NCBI GenBank assembly: GCA_963714255.1
Contig: CAVQNU010000019.1
Span: forward strand, 48,202-112,201
From: Rhodovastum sp963714255
GTDB lineage: Bacteria; Pseudomonadota; Alphaproteobacteria; Acetobacterales; Acetobacteraceae
DNA length: 64,000 nucleotides
Direction of reading: 5' to 3'
The position numbers and the translations under genes were made by a program. Positions within the stretch are counted from its first letter, which is position 1. Each line of letters begins with the position of its first letter. Shown here one piece after another: positions 8,818-17,753 of the stretch. The notes beneath the pieces are model-generated. The model searched no databases and had not been told where the DNA came from. It was given only the letters and a program-made list of their open reading frames with translations.

Positions 8818-8858
8818 CGGGAACTTCGTTTGCCTTAAAACGACAAACAAAGTTCCCG
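8818..8858. terminator. Strong hairpin near the 3' end of the IS66 gene
   Basis: A 15-base stem (CGGGAACTTCGTTTG pairing with CAAACAAAGTTCCCG, one mismatch) closes an 11-base loop. It lies between the TIGR02300 gene and the transposase, whose ends converge here. There is no T-run, so factor-independent termination is uncertain; it may also belong to the element's end. Confidence 0.5.
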
Positions 8859-8914
8859 GACGGTGGGTCAGAACCGATGATATCCTATGCCGCCGAGCGC
8901 TCCAAGGTATTTGC

Positions 8915-10294
8915 TCACCCTGGGGCGGCTGATTCCTGAGGCACCGGCGTGGCGAGGAGTACGAGCCGGAGCGCGTTGAGCACCGAGGCACGATAGAGTT
9001 GCGCCGTGCTGACCACGGAGCGGAAGGCAGCGTAGGTTTCGGCGCCCCATTCGGAACGGAAGCCATTGGTGACCTTGCGGAAGATCACGCTCGGTCGGAT
9101 CTTCCGCTCGCAGATGTTGTTGGTGTATGGGACATCCCGGCGGGTCATGAACACGAACAGATGTGCCCGGTTGGCGGCAATACGTTTGCGCAGCTTGCGT
9201 CCCGGCTCGCCGATCGGGACGGCTGTCATGATCCGGTCGAGCCGTCGCTCCAGATCGGCGAGATATTGCACCAGCGTGGAGTCCTTCAGTGTCTGTCGTC
9301 GTCGCCCGATCGCCATGGCGCGCAGCAGCAGCCACTTGAACGGGACGCTGAAGGCGACATCGCCGCATTCGATGGCGTACTGCAAATCGCGCAGCAGATG
9401 CGCCAGGCACACTTGCCAGTGCACCGCATGGCCGCGCTGGCTGCCCAGCATGTCGGAGACCCAAACGATCGGCTGGATGGCACCGAACATCTCCTGCACC
9501 ACCGCCTTGCCGCGGCTGGGGCGAATGACATGCAGCACCGCACGTGTTCCGACGAACACCCATTCCCACCAGGTCTTGCCGGTCACCCGCACCGAGGTCT
9601 CGTCGGAACACACCACCGGGCTCGCCGTCACCGTCGCGCGGATCACTGCCTGGGCGGCGAGCAGCGGCTCACGCGCACGAGCCAGAATATTGCTGATGGC
9701 ACCTTCGCTGATGGACAGAGAGAAGATCTCGTGCATCAGCATCGCCAACCGCTCCAGGCCGATGGCGTGGGCGTAGGGGAGATAGACGACCAGGGCTGCG
9801 ATCGACTGGCCGAACGGCGAGCCCGGCTCCAACCCGGCCGGCGCCTCGGCCACCACCCGTTCGCCGCAGCACGCGCAGCGTCCGCCGAACAGGTGCACGC
9901 GGGTCACGTCCGGTTTGATCGGCGGCAGCTCGATACGGTCATAGACAAGCTGGGCGGACTGCGAACCATCGGGGAAGGCAGCCTGGCAGCGCGGACACGC
10001 GGTCAGCCTGGCCTCGACGACCCGGTCCGGGTCCGGGTGCAGCGTCCGACCAACACCGGGTCGGCTCTTGCGGGGCGGACGCTTGCCGTCGGGCGTCGGG
10101 CGATCCTCCTTCTGGCCCTTTGAGGGAGGCGTCGACGAGTTTCCAGGGGTCTTCGGCGGCTGGGTCAGCGCCGCCACCCGCGCTTCCAACGCGGCGATCC
10201 GCTGCTCCGCGGCCGCAAGTTGGGCCATCAGCGCCAGGATCAGCGCGTCCTTGTCGGCATGGCTCAGTTTGCTGAGGTCGGGCGGTGCGATCAC
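8915..10294 (-). CDS. IS66-family transposase (TnpC type)
   Basis: 459 residues in the IS66 order: an N-terminal leucine-zipper-like helix (LAAAEQRIAALEARVAAL), a basic linker starting PPKTPGNSSTPPSKGQK, a zinc-finger-like region (CPRCQAAF, CACCGERV), then the DDE catalytic domain. SDETSVRV and VSDMLGSQRG hold candidate aspartates and NNICERKIRPS the glutamate. No tnpA or tnpB accompanies it, which fits the ISBst12 subgroup that carries only the transposase, or loss of those genes. The frame is intact. I could not define the terminal inverted repeats. Confidence 0.9.
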   Translation of the reverse strand: MIAPPDLSKLSHADKDALILALMAQLAAAEQRIAALEARVAALTQPPKTPGNSSTPPSKGQKEDRPTPDGKRPPRKSRPGVGRTLHPDPDRVVEARLTACPRCQAAFPDGSQSAQLVYDRIELPPIKPDVTRVHLFGGRCACCGERVVAEAPAGLEPGSPFGQSIAALVVYLPYAHAIGLERLAMLMHEIFSLSISEGAISNILARAREPLLAAQAVIRATVTASPVVCSDETSVRVTGKTWWEWVFVGTRAVLHVIRPSRGKAVVQEMFGAIQPIVWVSDMLGSQRGHAVHWQVCLAHLLRDLQYAIECGDVAFSVPFKWLLLRAMAIGRRRQTLKDSTLVQYLADLERRLDRIMTAVPIGEPGRKLRKRIAANRAHLFVFMTRRDVPYTNNICERKIRPSVIFRKVTNGFRSEWGAETYAAFRSVVSTAQLYRASVLNALRLVLLATPVPQESAAPG

Positions 10295-10544
10295 CCCGCC
10301 TTTAGAATCCAGTCGCCCATGACCGCGTCAAGAACTATCCGCACGGCCGAGCCAATGCCAGCGCCTTACCTCCGAACCCGCCGTCAGAGCCGTGACCGAC
10401 GGATCCCACCCAGGTGAGCAATTACCAGCGCACCCGGACGGCGAGGAGGCGCGCCTTCTGCCGGGCGAAGCTGCACCTGGCGAAAGGTCGACTGTTGCGG
10501 TATCCTGTCGCTCTGAAGGCTGGTTTCGTTTTCGGGAATGCAGG

Positions 10545-11774
10545 ATGGCCGGGGCGCGGACAAGCCAGACACACCCACTTCAGATCGCGGACGTGCGTGC
10601 GGGCCCCTCGCATGGGCGGATCGGGATCACATTCTGCCCCGGCAAGCATGACGATGCCGCAAGCACGGGGGCCTGGGCGCGCGATCTCTCGGCGGATCTC
10701 GACGTCATCGCCGCATGGGGCGCGCGTCTGGTACTGACGCTGGTGGAGCCGGCCGAACTCGCGGCGCTCAACGTTCCCCATCTCGGCGCGGAAGTTCGCG
10801 GCCGCGGGCTCGATTGGCGACATCTGCCCATCGCGGACTACTCGGTTCCGACCGAGGCCTTCGAGAAGCAATGGGCGACGCATGGCGGAGAAATCCGCGC
10901 GCTGCTGCGCAGCGGCGCCGATGTGCTCGTGCATTGTAAAGGCGGGCTTGGCCGGGCTGGCATGATTGCCGCCCGGCTTCTCGTCGAATTGGGCATGCCA
11001 CCGGAACAGGCAATTCGGGAAGTCCGCCGCGCGCGCAAGGGCGCGATCGAGACGCCGGCGCAGCTGGCGCTGGTCAGACGGACGAAGGCCATGACCGCCA
11101 TGGACGCCGACGTCATCGACATAGCGGCCATACAGAAGGTCGGCCAGCAGATGGGAAGCAATCCGGCTGGCGTCTATCAGGACAAGAACGGTCGGCGGTT
11201 CTACGTGAAGTCCCTGGAATCACCCGCGCACGCGCGCAACGAGATTATTGCGGCGAAGCTCTACCAGCTGGCCGGGTCGCCGACGCTGACCTATGTGAGC
11301 ACCAAAGAGCCGGACCAGATCGCGACCGAGTTTGTCAACCTTGACAAGAAGCATGTTTCGCATCTCAGCGACAATGAGCGCAGACAGGCGCAGCGCTGGC
11401 TTGGTGTGCACGCATGGACAGCCAACTGGGATGCAGCCGGATTTGAGGGCGACAACCAGGGCGTCGTCAACGGCGTGGTCACGACGCTCGACGTAGGAGG
11501 CGCGCTGGAGTTTCGGGCGCAGGGGGACCCGAAGGGCAAAGCGTTCGGCGCATGCGTTCGCGAGATCGACACGCTGCGCAAGGACCCGGACAACCCTCAC
11601 GCGGCCAGGCTTTTCGGAGACATGAGCCCCGCTGAAATCAATGACGCCATCGCAGTGGTGATACGAATCCCGGACACCTCGATTCGGAGGGTCGTCGTCG
11701 AGAACGGCGGCAGCAACGCGCTTGCTGAAAAGATGATCGCGCGCAAAGCCGATATGGCAAAGCGCATGACCTGA
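10545..11774 (+). CDS. Dual-specificity-type phosphatase fused to a HipA/kinase-like domain
   Basis: 409 residues. Residues about 20-180 match the CDKN3-like phosphatase found beside or fused to DraG. They include GRIGITFCPGKHDDAA, WARDLSADLDVIAAWGA, the general-acid region HLPIADYSVP, and the Cys-phosphate loop HCKGGLGRAG (C131, R137), followed by IAARLLVELGM and KGAIETPAQ. Residues about 200-409 form a second domain: GSNPAGVYQDKNGRRFYVKSLES (with K222), ARNEIIAAKLYQLAG, and a later GVVTTLDVGGAL, as in HipA-like or PI4K-like folds. The start at 10545 keeps the full first domain; frames upstream lack similarity. The draT-draG pair converges on it. Confidence 0.75.
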   Translation: MAGARTSQTHPLQIADVRAGPSHGRIGITFCPGKHDDAASTGAWARDLSADLDVIAAWGARLVLTLVEPAELAALNVPHLGAEVRGRGLDWRHLPIADYSVPTEAFEKQWATHGGEIRALLRSGADVLVHCKGGLGRAGMIAARLLVELGMPPEQAIREVRRARKGAIETPAQLALVRRTKAMTAMDADVIDIAAIQKVGQQMGSNPAGVYQDKNGRRFYVKSLESPAHARNEIIAAKLYQLAGSPTLTYVSTKEPDQIATEFVNLDKKHVSHLSDNERRQAQRWLGVHAWTANWDAAGFEGDNQGVVNGVVTTLDVGGALEFRAQGDPKGKAFGACVREIDTLRKDPDNPHAARLFGDMSPAEINDAIAVVIRIPDTSIRRVVVENGGSNALAEKMIARKADMAKRMT

Positions 11775-11856
11775 GCAAACCACCGATCCACCTGCCGGAA
11801 TGGCGAGTCAGGCGATCCGCATAAAGAAGATGCGTCAAAGCACAGCGGCGAGAAGG

Positions 11857-12756
11857 TCAAAACCCTTCGGCGTTGGCGCCCTGCGAAATCGTCAGCAGCA
11901 GCGATGCCTGCGCACGGATTGCGTCCGCTATGTCACGGTCGAGCCTTGCAAGCCAGCGCGCGGGGATTGCATCCAGCCCATAGGTGGCGCCAGCAAGCAT
12001 GCCGGCAATCGCCCCTGCGGTGTCGGCGTCTCCGCCTTGATTGACGGTATTGACGACGCACGCGGCGAAGGAGTCCGCGCCGAGGTAATGGTGCAGCACC
12101 GTCTGCATGGTGTCGACAATGAAGGCCGAGCATTGCTCAGGATAAGACTCGAAGCGAAACGCCTTGTGTTTGTCCGCAAGATGCCCGGCCTCCTTGCGCA
12201 CGACTTTCTTCCCCAATCCTTGCAGGAGGCCATGTGCCATGCGAACAAGCGCGAGACAGGAATCGTCTGAAAGAGGATGATGATGCGTGGCGCGCGCCTG
12301 CATGAGCGCCCAGGCTTCCGCCTTGCCAGGCGCGCCAAACGTTGCCAGCGCCACGGGCAGAACGCGCATGGCGGCGCCGTTGCCGGCATCGCCTTCCGAG
12401 AACGATCCTGCGACGGTTCCATGCACGACATAGCGCAGGATGCCGCGCCGGCAGGTGTTGCCAACATCGACCGGCTTGGTCTTCAGCCACGCCGCGAATT
12501 CCTCGCAGACGTCTCGGGCATCCAGCCTGCCCTTGCGGATGATAGAGCGGCCCAGCGCGAGCGCCATCTGGGTGTCGTCGGTTACTTGCCCCGGCTTGAG
12601 CTTCAGCCAGCCGCCGCCAACGATCTCGCGATGCACGCGATACTGCGCCGCGATTTCGTTCTTGGTCATGAACTCAACGGTTGCGCCGAGCGCGTCTCCG
12701 ATGGCGAAGCCAAGATAGGCCGCGAGCGCACGGTTCTCCACACTTGGCGCAGTCAT
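11857..12756 (-). CDS. draG: ADP-ribosyl-[dinitrogen reductase] hydrolase
   Basis: 299 residues of the DraG ADP-ribosylglycohydrolase fold. It removes ADP-ribose from the arginine of nitrogenase iron protein and so reactivates it. Metal ligands are visible in FAIGDALGATVEF, VTDDTQMA (D60, D61, T62) and NQGGDADTAGAIAG (D243, D245), with GNGAAMR in between. It starts 12 bases after draT, with an AAGGAGG ribosome site that overlaps the draT stop, so the two are co-transcribed. Many relatives carry a C-terminal phosphatase domain; here the homologous phosphatase is a separate, convergent gene. Confidence 0.93.
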   Translation of the reverse strand: MTAPSVENRALAAYLGFAIGDALGATVEFMTKNEIAAQYRVHREIVGGGWLKLKPGQVTDDTQMALALGRSIIRKGRLDARDVCEEFAAWLKTKPVDVGNTCRRGILRYVVHGTVAGSFSEGDAGNGAAMRVLPVALATFGAPGKAEAWALMQARATHHHPLSDDSCLALVRMAHGLLQGLGKKVVRKEAGHLADKHKAFRFESYPEQCSAFIVDTMQTVLHHYLGADSFAACVVNTVNQGGDADTAGAIAGMLAGATYGLDAIPARWLARLDRDIADAIRAQASLLLTISQGANAEGF

Positions 12757-12768
12757 GCGACGGCCTCC

Positions 12769-13602
12769 TTAGATATAGTCCATGCCGACTCGGAATTCGC
12801 CGCCGATCGCCAGGTACTCACCTTCGCCTTTCAGTGGATGCGAGGACAAGAGACTGTTGAAAAACAGGAGTTTGCAGACAGGAACGCGCGCCGTGAGGAT
12901 CGTATCGCCGAAGCAGCCAGCGACGCCGCGGTCGGACGAAAACGAGACAAGGTTGTTGAGTCGGATCACCGCCTCGCGCTTGGCCGTCCGCTCGACGATC
13001 CAATGCTCCTCAAAGGCGTTAACACCGCGATACAGCGTCAGATGCGTCTCGCCCGGAAAAGCGAAACGTCGGATGGCCCATTGGCAGAACTCGAACAGAA
13101 GGTCGAGCTGCACCCAGATCGTGTTGTTGTGGAAGCGGCTCGACATCTTTTCTTCCACGTAGGTGGCCCAGGCACGGCTCGAAACCTGCTCGATGATCTC
13201 CTTGTGGAAGGATGGGCAGACTCCAAACCGGCTCTCGACCCAGCCCTTCAGCACGGCACCTTCCGGGCCGTTGCTGTCGAAGCCCCATCCCGCGATCAGC
13301 CGAAGGTAGGAAGAGCGGTAGCGCCTCTTTCCGCCGGAGGGCCCGTCGCGCTGTTCGGGATCAAGGCCGAACATCGCCATCATGTAGCAAGAGAACGCTT
13401 CGCCCGCCTCGGCGAGGTCGCCCGCCCGTTCCAGCATGCTGAACAGGCTGGGGTTCATCTCACGCACGCCCCAGATGTGCAGCGGAACCGGCGCGTCGTT
13501 GAAGGCGCAACTCGCCAACCACTCAGACGACCGTCCCACAAGGTTGGTCGAATGGCCGATGCCACGCCGCTGGCGATGTCCCGCGCTTTCCATCGCTCGC
13601 AT
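12769..13602 (-). CDS. draT: NAD+--dinitrogen-reductase ADP-D-ribosyltransferase
   Basis: About 277 residues of DraT, which inactivates nitrogenase iron protein by ADP-ribosylation when ammonium rises or energy falls. Family signatures are GHSTNLVGRSSEWLASCAF, PLHIWGVREMNPSLF, GWGFDSNGPEGAVLKGWVE, THLTLYRGVN (NAD-binding) and HPLKGEGEYLAIGG. The start is ambiguous: ATGs at 13602 and 13593, or GTG at 13623; none has a strong ribosome site. No nif structural genes are in the window. DraT and DraG are controlled by PII and AmtB in known systems, and glnK-amtB lies about 20 kb away. Confidence 0.92.
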   Translation of the reverse strand: MRAMESAGHRQRRGIGHSTNLVGRSSEWLASCAFNDAPVPLHIWGVREMNPSLFSMLERAGDLAEAGEAFSCYMMAMFGLDPEQRDGPSGGKRRYRSSYLRLIAGWGFDSNGPEGAVLKGWVESRFGVCPSFHKEIIEQVSSRAWATYVEEKMSSRFHNNTIWVQLDLLFEFCQWAIRRFAFPGETHLTLYRGVNAFEEHWIVERTAKREAVIRLNNLVSFSSDRGVAGCFGDTILTARVPVCKLLFFNSLLSSHPLKGEGEYLAIGGEFRVGMDYI

Positions 13603-13826
13603 GATGAGGCTTCGCGAGCCCACAGGAAAGACCCGACGCCATGTGCTTGACGCCGCAACCTGGCCCTAAGGGCTTGCAGGGGACACCTGCCCAACTTAGC
13701 CCGGAACATGCGTAAAGGCTAGGGAGCACAGGCAGAAGCGGCTGATTTGATGGAGGAATTGGGTTATGAGACTCGTCCGCATCGATCTGGAGGCACCCTG
13801 GCCGCCATCGACGAGGCTACGGCCAT

Positions 13827-14163
13827 TTGCCCGGCCTGTCACTGATCTGCCGAGGGCCAATTCAGGCGCACTTCGACGGTGCGCAGATGGCCTCCGGCGA
13901 CGGTTTGCTGGTGCTGCGGGAAGTCAAGCGGCGGTTGGGAATCGCGCGCCGTCTTGCCGCCTGCATCGGCGATCCGTGCGCGCTGGAGCGCATCGTGCAT
14001 GGCCTCGACTGCAGGGTCCAACGCAAGGCAGCCAGGTATTCCAATTTGATCGCGGCCACCTTGCTGATCTGATGCCGGCCATCGGGCGGAAGGAAACAGG
14101 CGACTCCTCCGCATCCGTTCAGGGCTCCGTGGGGGCAGCAGCCGTTTTGCTCAGGATGCTTTA
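13827..14163 (+). pseudogene. IS1380-like transposase N-terminal remnant
   Basis: A short frame reads HFDGAQMASGDGLLVLREVKRRLGIA..., matching the start of IS1380-type transposases (Asp-Gly, SDGGLLLLRE-like, then LAACIGDP). It breaks at 14072 and continues in another frame with FQFDRGHLADLMPAIGRK. Stops and frame changes show it is dead, and the catalytic C-terminus is missing. Confidence 0.55.
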
Positions 14164-14880
14164 GCTGCGGGGGATCTGTTCATGCCGGGCACGAAAGCAT
14201 CATTGATCGCAGGGACTCCGCGACTTTGGCGATCGGGGCAGCACACGCATGAGGTCAGCCAGGAACCCCAGGCAGTTGCCGTCAGCACGGCAGCGCGCAG
14301 GCCTACGCACCAATCCGATCGGCGCCGGCTCGCAGGCGCTGGCCACGGCCGCGCGCCGAGCGAATCGTGGCTCCCCGCCAGCCCTCGTCGGCGGTAAATG
14401 CCGGAAGGCGTCCCTCCGATGCCTGCTCTTGGCGTAGATGCGTCCGTCCCTTACCCGTTTGGCATGGTGGTCGGGTTCCTGGGCCTGACCGTCGGCGCGC
14501 TCTTTGATCAAGCGGGCGCACAGCCGCCGCTGACGGGATCGAGGTCGGACGGCTGACGTCGGCAGATAGATTGCTCCCTACAGTGTCCTCGTCGACAAAT
14601 CATCCGGCCACCAAGGCCTCCGGCGTTGCCACAGAAATCGCCCGCTCCGATCAGAACAAGGTCGTTCCGTCAACCGGTGCGACAGCGGGTTCGCGGCCCC
14701 GCCGGCGCATCGCCCGCGTTCCGCCACCGGCTATGTCCGCTGGCCTGCCGCTCGGCTGGCTTCTCCTGTTCTACGGGATCGATCCGGCGCTTTCCTCGAA
14801 GCCCGGGCGCCATGAGCATCGAGCTCTTCGTTGTCCTGCTAAGGGCCGCCATCTGCGCCGGGTAGCAAGCAGCCCTTCGT
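14164..14880. other. No gene recognised between two transposase remnants
   Basis: Only short overlapping frames of arginine-rich, low-information composition on both strands. None has a family signature or convincing ribosome site. Given its flanks, it is probably decayed mobile-element DNA. Confidence 0.5.
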
Positions 14881-15411
14881 TTGATGCCGCACCGGCCTCC
14901 CCTGCACCAGCAGAACCGAAAGATCTGCATCGGTGCATCTCCGATTGACCGCACCGGCTGCCGTACCGACGGACGAAATCGTGGCACGAACAGCGCGCCG
15001 TCACGGTGTTTGATCCTGCCAGCCAGGTCATCGATCCCGACTGGCAGCCTCACGTCATTTCCATCATCCACGTCGAGCGCAACGTGCTGGTCGGCAACGG
15101 CAAGATCCGGCTGTGGAAGCGTTCGGTCGAGGTCGCCTTCTGCATCGCCAACACAGGCCCACCGCCGCTCTCGCTGCCGCCGCCATCCGTGCCCACTGGC
15201 GGATCGGGAAGCCCTCGCACGCCAGCCGTGGCGTCAGCCTGGGCGGGGGGATGCCTCGCGCATTCGCACCGACCCCGGCGTGTTCGCCAGGCTGCGCAGC
15301 TTTGCCTTTGACATCCTCAAGCCCGACCGGACCGGAATTCTGACCCAGGATCGTTCCCGCGTCGCCGGCGGCCGGATCAACAAGCTCCTGAAAATACGCC
15401 GTATCCGATAG
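14881..15411 (+). pseudogene. ISAs1-like transposase C-terminal remnant
   Basis: Pieces in three frames line up into one transposase tail. DWQPHVISIIHVERNVLVG and LWKRSVEVAFCIANT read in one frame, an AAIRAHWRIGKPSH piece in a second, and DASRIRTDPGVFARLRSFAFDIL in a third. The HWRIEN-like and EDASRIR-like motifs are typical of ISAs1-type DDE transposases. At least two frameshifts make it non-functional. Confidence 0.6.
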
Positions 15412-15458
15412 CTTTGACAGAACTGGCGAACTGATTCACCCCTCTCAAAAAATCTTGT

Positions 15459-15530
15459 CTTAAGTCGCGGGCTCCAGCGGCCTCTCGGCCCTTGGCGGGT
15501 CCAGGGCAGGGCCCTGGCCTTGCTTGCTTC
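15459..15530 (+). repeat. Dispersed palindromic repeat, copy C
   Basis: Starts CTTAAG, contains a GGCCTCTCGGCC stem, then CCAGGGCAGGGCCCTGG and a CCTTGCTTGCTTC tail. It lies just upstream of the thioesterase gene, after the dead transposase. Confidence 0.85.
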
Positions 15531-15598
15531 GCCTGATTGCCCCGCGGCCCGGAATGCGGTCTGATCCAGAGCGGCCCAACCCGCGCCAGGACCCACGC

Positions 15599-16063
15599 AT
15601 GACCCGTCTGCCGCCGCCCGTCCGCGCCGACTACCGCTGGTTCCACGCGATCACCACGCGCTGGATGGACAACGACGCCTTCGGGCACGTCAACAACGTG
15701 GTGTATTATTCCTGGATCGACACCGCGGTGAACAGGTTCCTGCTCGACCATGGCCTGCTCGACCTGGCCGCAAGCCCGGTGGTGGGTATCGTGGCCGAAA
15801 CCGGCTGCCGCTATATGTCGCAGATCACCTACCCTGACGAGGTCACGGTCGGCATCCGGGTGGCGAAGCTGGGGCGGTCCTCAGTGCGCTACGCAGTAGC
15901 TGTCTTTCGGGCGGACGAGGATGCCGCTTCGGCGGACGCGCATTTCGTGCATGTCTATGTGGAGCGCGCCAGCATGCGGCCGGTGGCGATTCCGGATTTC
16001 ATCCGCCTCGCCCTGGAACGGATCAGCATGCCGGACCGAGCCGCGGCGGAACGGGACAGATAA
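15599..16063 (+). CDS. Acyl-CoA thioesterase (4HBT hotdog fold)
   Basis: 154 residues. RWMDNDAFGHVNNVVYYSWIDTAVNRFL is the YbgC/FadM-type active-site region, with the catalytic Asp and the HVNN motif. It is followed by CRYMSQITYPDEVTVGIRV, typical of the central strand. The family hydrolyses acyl-CoA thioesters; the substrate is unknown. It starts at the ATG preceding TRLPPP. The SDR gene begins 11 bases downstream, so they form a small operon, convergent with the bcr operon. A role in releasing aromatic acyl-CoA is only a guess. Confidence 0.88.
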   Translation: MTRLPPPVRADYRWFHAITTRWMDNDAFGHVNNVVYYSWIDTAVNRFLLDHGLLDLAASPVVGIVAETGCRYMSQITYPDEVTVGIRVAKLGRSSVRYAVAVFRADEDAASADAHFVHVYVERASMRPVAIPDFIRLALERISMPDRAAAERDR

Positions 16064-16074
16064 GGGGAACCGCG

Positions 16075-16857
16075 ATGGACACCGGGCTCAGGGGAAAGCG
16101 GGCGATCGTCTGTGCGGCGAGCAAGGGGCTGGGACGTGCTTGCGCGATGGCTCTGGCGCGCGAAGGGGTGGAGGTGGTGATTACCGCCCGCACCGAAGCG
16201 ACGCTGCAGCATACCGCGGCGGAGATTCGCGCCGCCACCGGGGCGGTGGTGACCGCGGTTGCCGGCGACATCACCACCGAAGCCGGCCGCGCCGCCGCCC
16301 TGGCCGCCTGCCCCGCGCCCGATATCCTGGTGAACAATGCCGGTGGCCCGCCGCAAGGCGATTTCCGCAACTGGGAGCGGGAGGATTGGATACGCGCTCT
16401 GGACGCCAACATGCTCGCGCCGATTTTTCTGATCCGGTCCGTTGTGGACGGCATGTGCGCGCGGCGGTTCGGCCGGATTGTCAATATCACGTCGGCCAGC
16501 GTGAAGTCGCCGATTGCCACGCTGGGCATGAGCAACGGCGCGCGCGCCGGGCTGACGGGGTTCGTGGCCGGGCTGGCGCGGCAGGTGGCGCGCCATAATG
16601 TCACGATCAACGGCCTGCTGCCCGGACCGTTCCTGACCGACCGTCTGCGCGCGACGATGCAGGCCATTGCCGACACCGAGGGGCGCTCGGTGGACGAGAT
16701 CATCGCCCAACGCGGCCGTGCCTCCCCGGCCGGGCGGGTCGGCGATCCGGAAGAGTTCGGTGCGGCGTGCGTGTTCCTGTGCGCGGCCTCCTCGGGGTTT
16801 ATCGTCGGGCAGAATCTGCTGCTGGATGGTGGGGCATTCAACAGTATGATGGGATGA
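16075..16857 (+). CDS. SDR-family oxidoreductase with atypical active site
   Basis: 260 residues of Rossmann fold. The N-terminal cofactor motif reads CAASKGLGRACAMALA (usual TGxxxGxG form altered), ITARTE follows the second strand, and ILVNNAGGPPQGDF is the NNAG motif. The catalytic serine region NITSASVKSPIATLGMSNGARAGLTGF lacks the Tyr-xxx-Lys pair: the position reads SNGARAG. The C-terminal LLPGPFLTDR, AGRVGDPEEFGAACVFLCA and FIVGQNLLLDGG are normal. A subfamily of FabG-like proteins shows the same substitution, so it may bind cofactor without standard catalysis. A GGGGAACC ribosome site precedes the ATG. Confidence 0.85.
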   Translation: MDTGLRGKRAIVCAASKGLGRACAMALAREGVEVVITARTEATLQHTAAEIRAATGAVVTAVAGDITTEAGRAAALAACPAPDILVNNAGGPPQGDFRNWEREDWIRALDANMLAPIFLIRSVVDGMCARRFGRIVNITSASVKSPIATLGMSNGARAGLTGFVAGLARQVARHNVTINGLLPGPFLTDRLRATMQAIADTEGRSVDEIIAQRGRASPAGRVGDPEEFGAACVFLCAASSGFIVGQNLLLDGGAFNSMMG

Positions 16858-16896
16858 AGTGCCGGCCGGCGGCGGATTGTGGTGTTGTCGCCTGCC

Positions 16897-17742
16897 TCAT
16901 GAAGGAACCATCCCAGCGGCTTGCTTTCTTGCCAGCCGGTCATACCGGAAGGCGCCCCACAGTGCCGCACCGATCGCCCCGGCATAGATCGAGTCGGGGT
17001 GGTTGCGGATCGGCTGCTGCACCTTCTCCTTCTTCAACAATTCCTGCATGGCCATCACCAGCCCTTCGTCCAGCGCCAGCCCACCGGTCATCAGCACCGT
17101 GCCGTCGATGCTGCCCACCGTCTTCAGCAGCTTGGCCAGCCGGTCGGCCATCGACTGATGAATGCCCTTCAGAATGTTCGGCGCCGTGATGCCGCGCGAG
17201 ACCATGTTGATCACGTCAGTCTCCGCCAGCACCGCGCATATGCCGCTGACCTTTTCGGGATCGTCCGCCTGGCGGGAAAGCGTGCCAATCTCGTCCTGGG
17301 CGATGCCGAGATAGCGCGCGATATTCTCCAGGAACTGCCCGGACCCCGAGGCACACTGGCTGGTCATGCGATAGCTCAGCACCTTCCCCCGCGCATCGAT
17401 GCGGGTGGCGCGCCCGTGCAGCGCCCCCACGTCCAGCGCCGCGCGCGCCTGCGGATCGAGATAGATCGCACCCCGCGCATGCGTGGTCATGGAATAGAAA
17501 TGCCCGGTGTGGAAATCCAGCATCTCCCCTTCGCCGGTGGTGGCGACATAGCCGACATCGCCCGTCTGCAAGCCCACTTCCTTCAGCAAATCGGCATAGG
17601 CTTCGGTGGCAAGCTGGAACGGGTCGCGCTGGCGCACCCGGTCGGCGCGGCGTGCCAGCCAGCGCGTGTTGTCACCGTCCACCTCGAACAGCACGGTCTT
17701 GACCGCGCCGGTGCCGATATCGATGCCTGCCGTGACGACCAT
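16897..17742 (-). CDS. bcrD: Benzoyl-CoA reductase subunit D (class I, ATP-binding)
   Basis: 281 residues of the BcrAD/BadFG ASKHA family. GIDIGTGAVKTVLFE is the phosphate-1 loop, and MTSQCASGSGQFLENIARYLGI carries the cysteine expected to bind the [4Fe-4S] cluster shared with subunit A. VLMTGGLALDEGLV is the adenosine motif, and HPDSIYAGAIGAALWG is the family's C-terminal signature. Subunits A and D hydrolyse ATP to drive electrons into the ring-reducing B/C pair. Last gene of the operon, 11 bases after bcrA. Equivalent to BadG of Rhodopseudomonas. Confidence 0.93.
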   Translation of the reverse strand: MVVTAGIDIGTGAVKTVLFEVDGDNTRWLARRADRVRQRDPFQLATEAYADLLKEVGLQTGDVGYVATTGEGEMLDFHTGHFYSMTTHARGAIYLDPQARAALDVGALHGRATRIDARGKVLSYRMTSQCASGSGQFLENIARYLGIAQDEIGTLSRQADDPEKVSGICAVLAETDVINMVSRGITAPNILKGIHQSMADRLAKLLKTVGSIDGTVLMTGGLALDEGLVMAMQELLKKEKVQQPIRNHPDSIYAGAIGAALWGAFRYDRLARKQAAGMVPS

Positions 17743-17753
17743 GCGCCCCTCCC

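Noticed and set aside
10470..10510. Possible sigma-54 element (GG ... TTGC) before the phosphatase fusion gene
   Set aside because: The GG to GC spacing is nine bases rather than ten and the flanking bases do not fit TGGCACG.
14200..14521. Minus-strand frames between the transposase remnants as a gene
   Set aside because: Arg-rich, overlapping each other in two frames, and no recognised motif.
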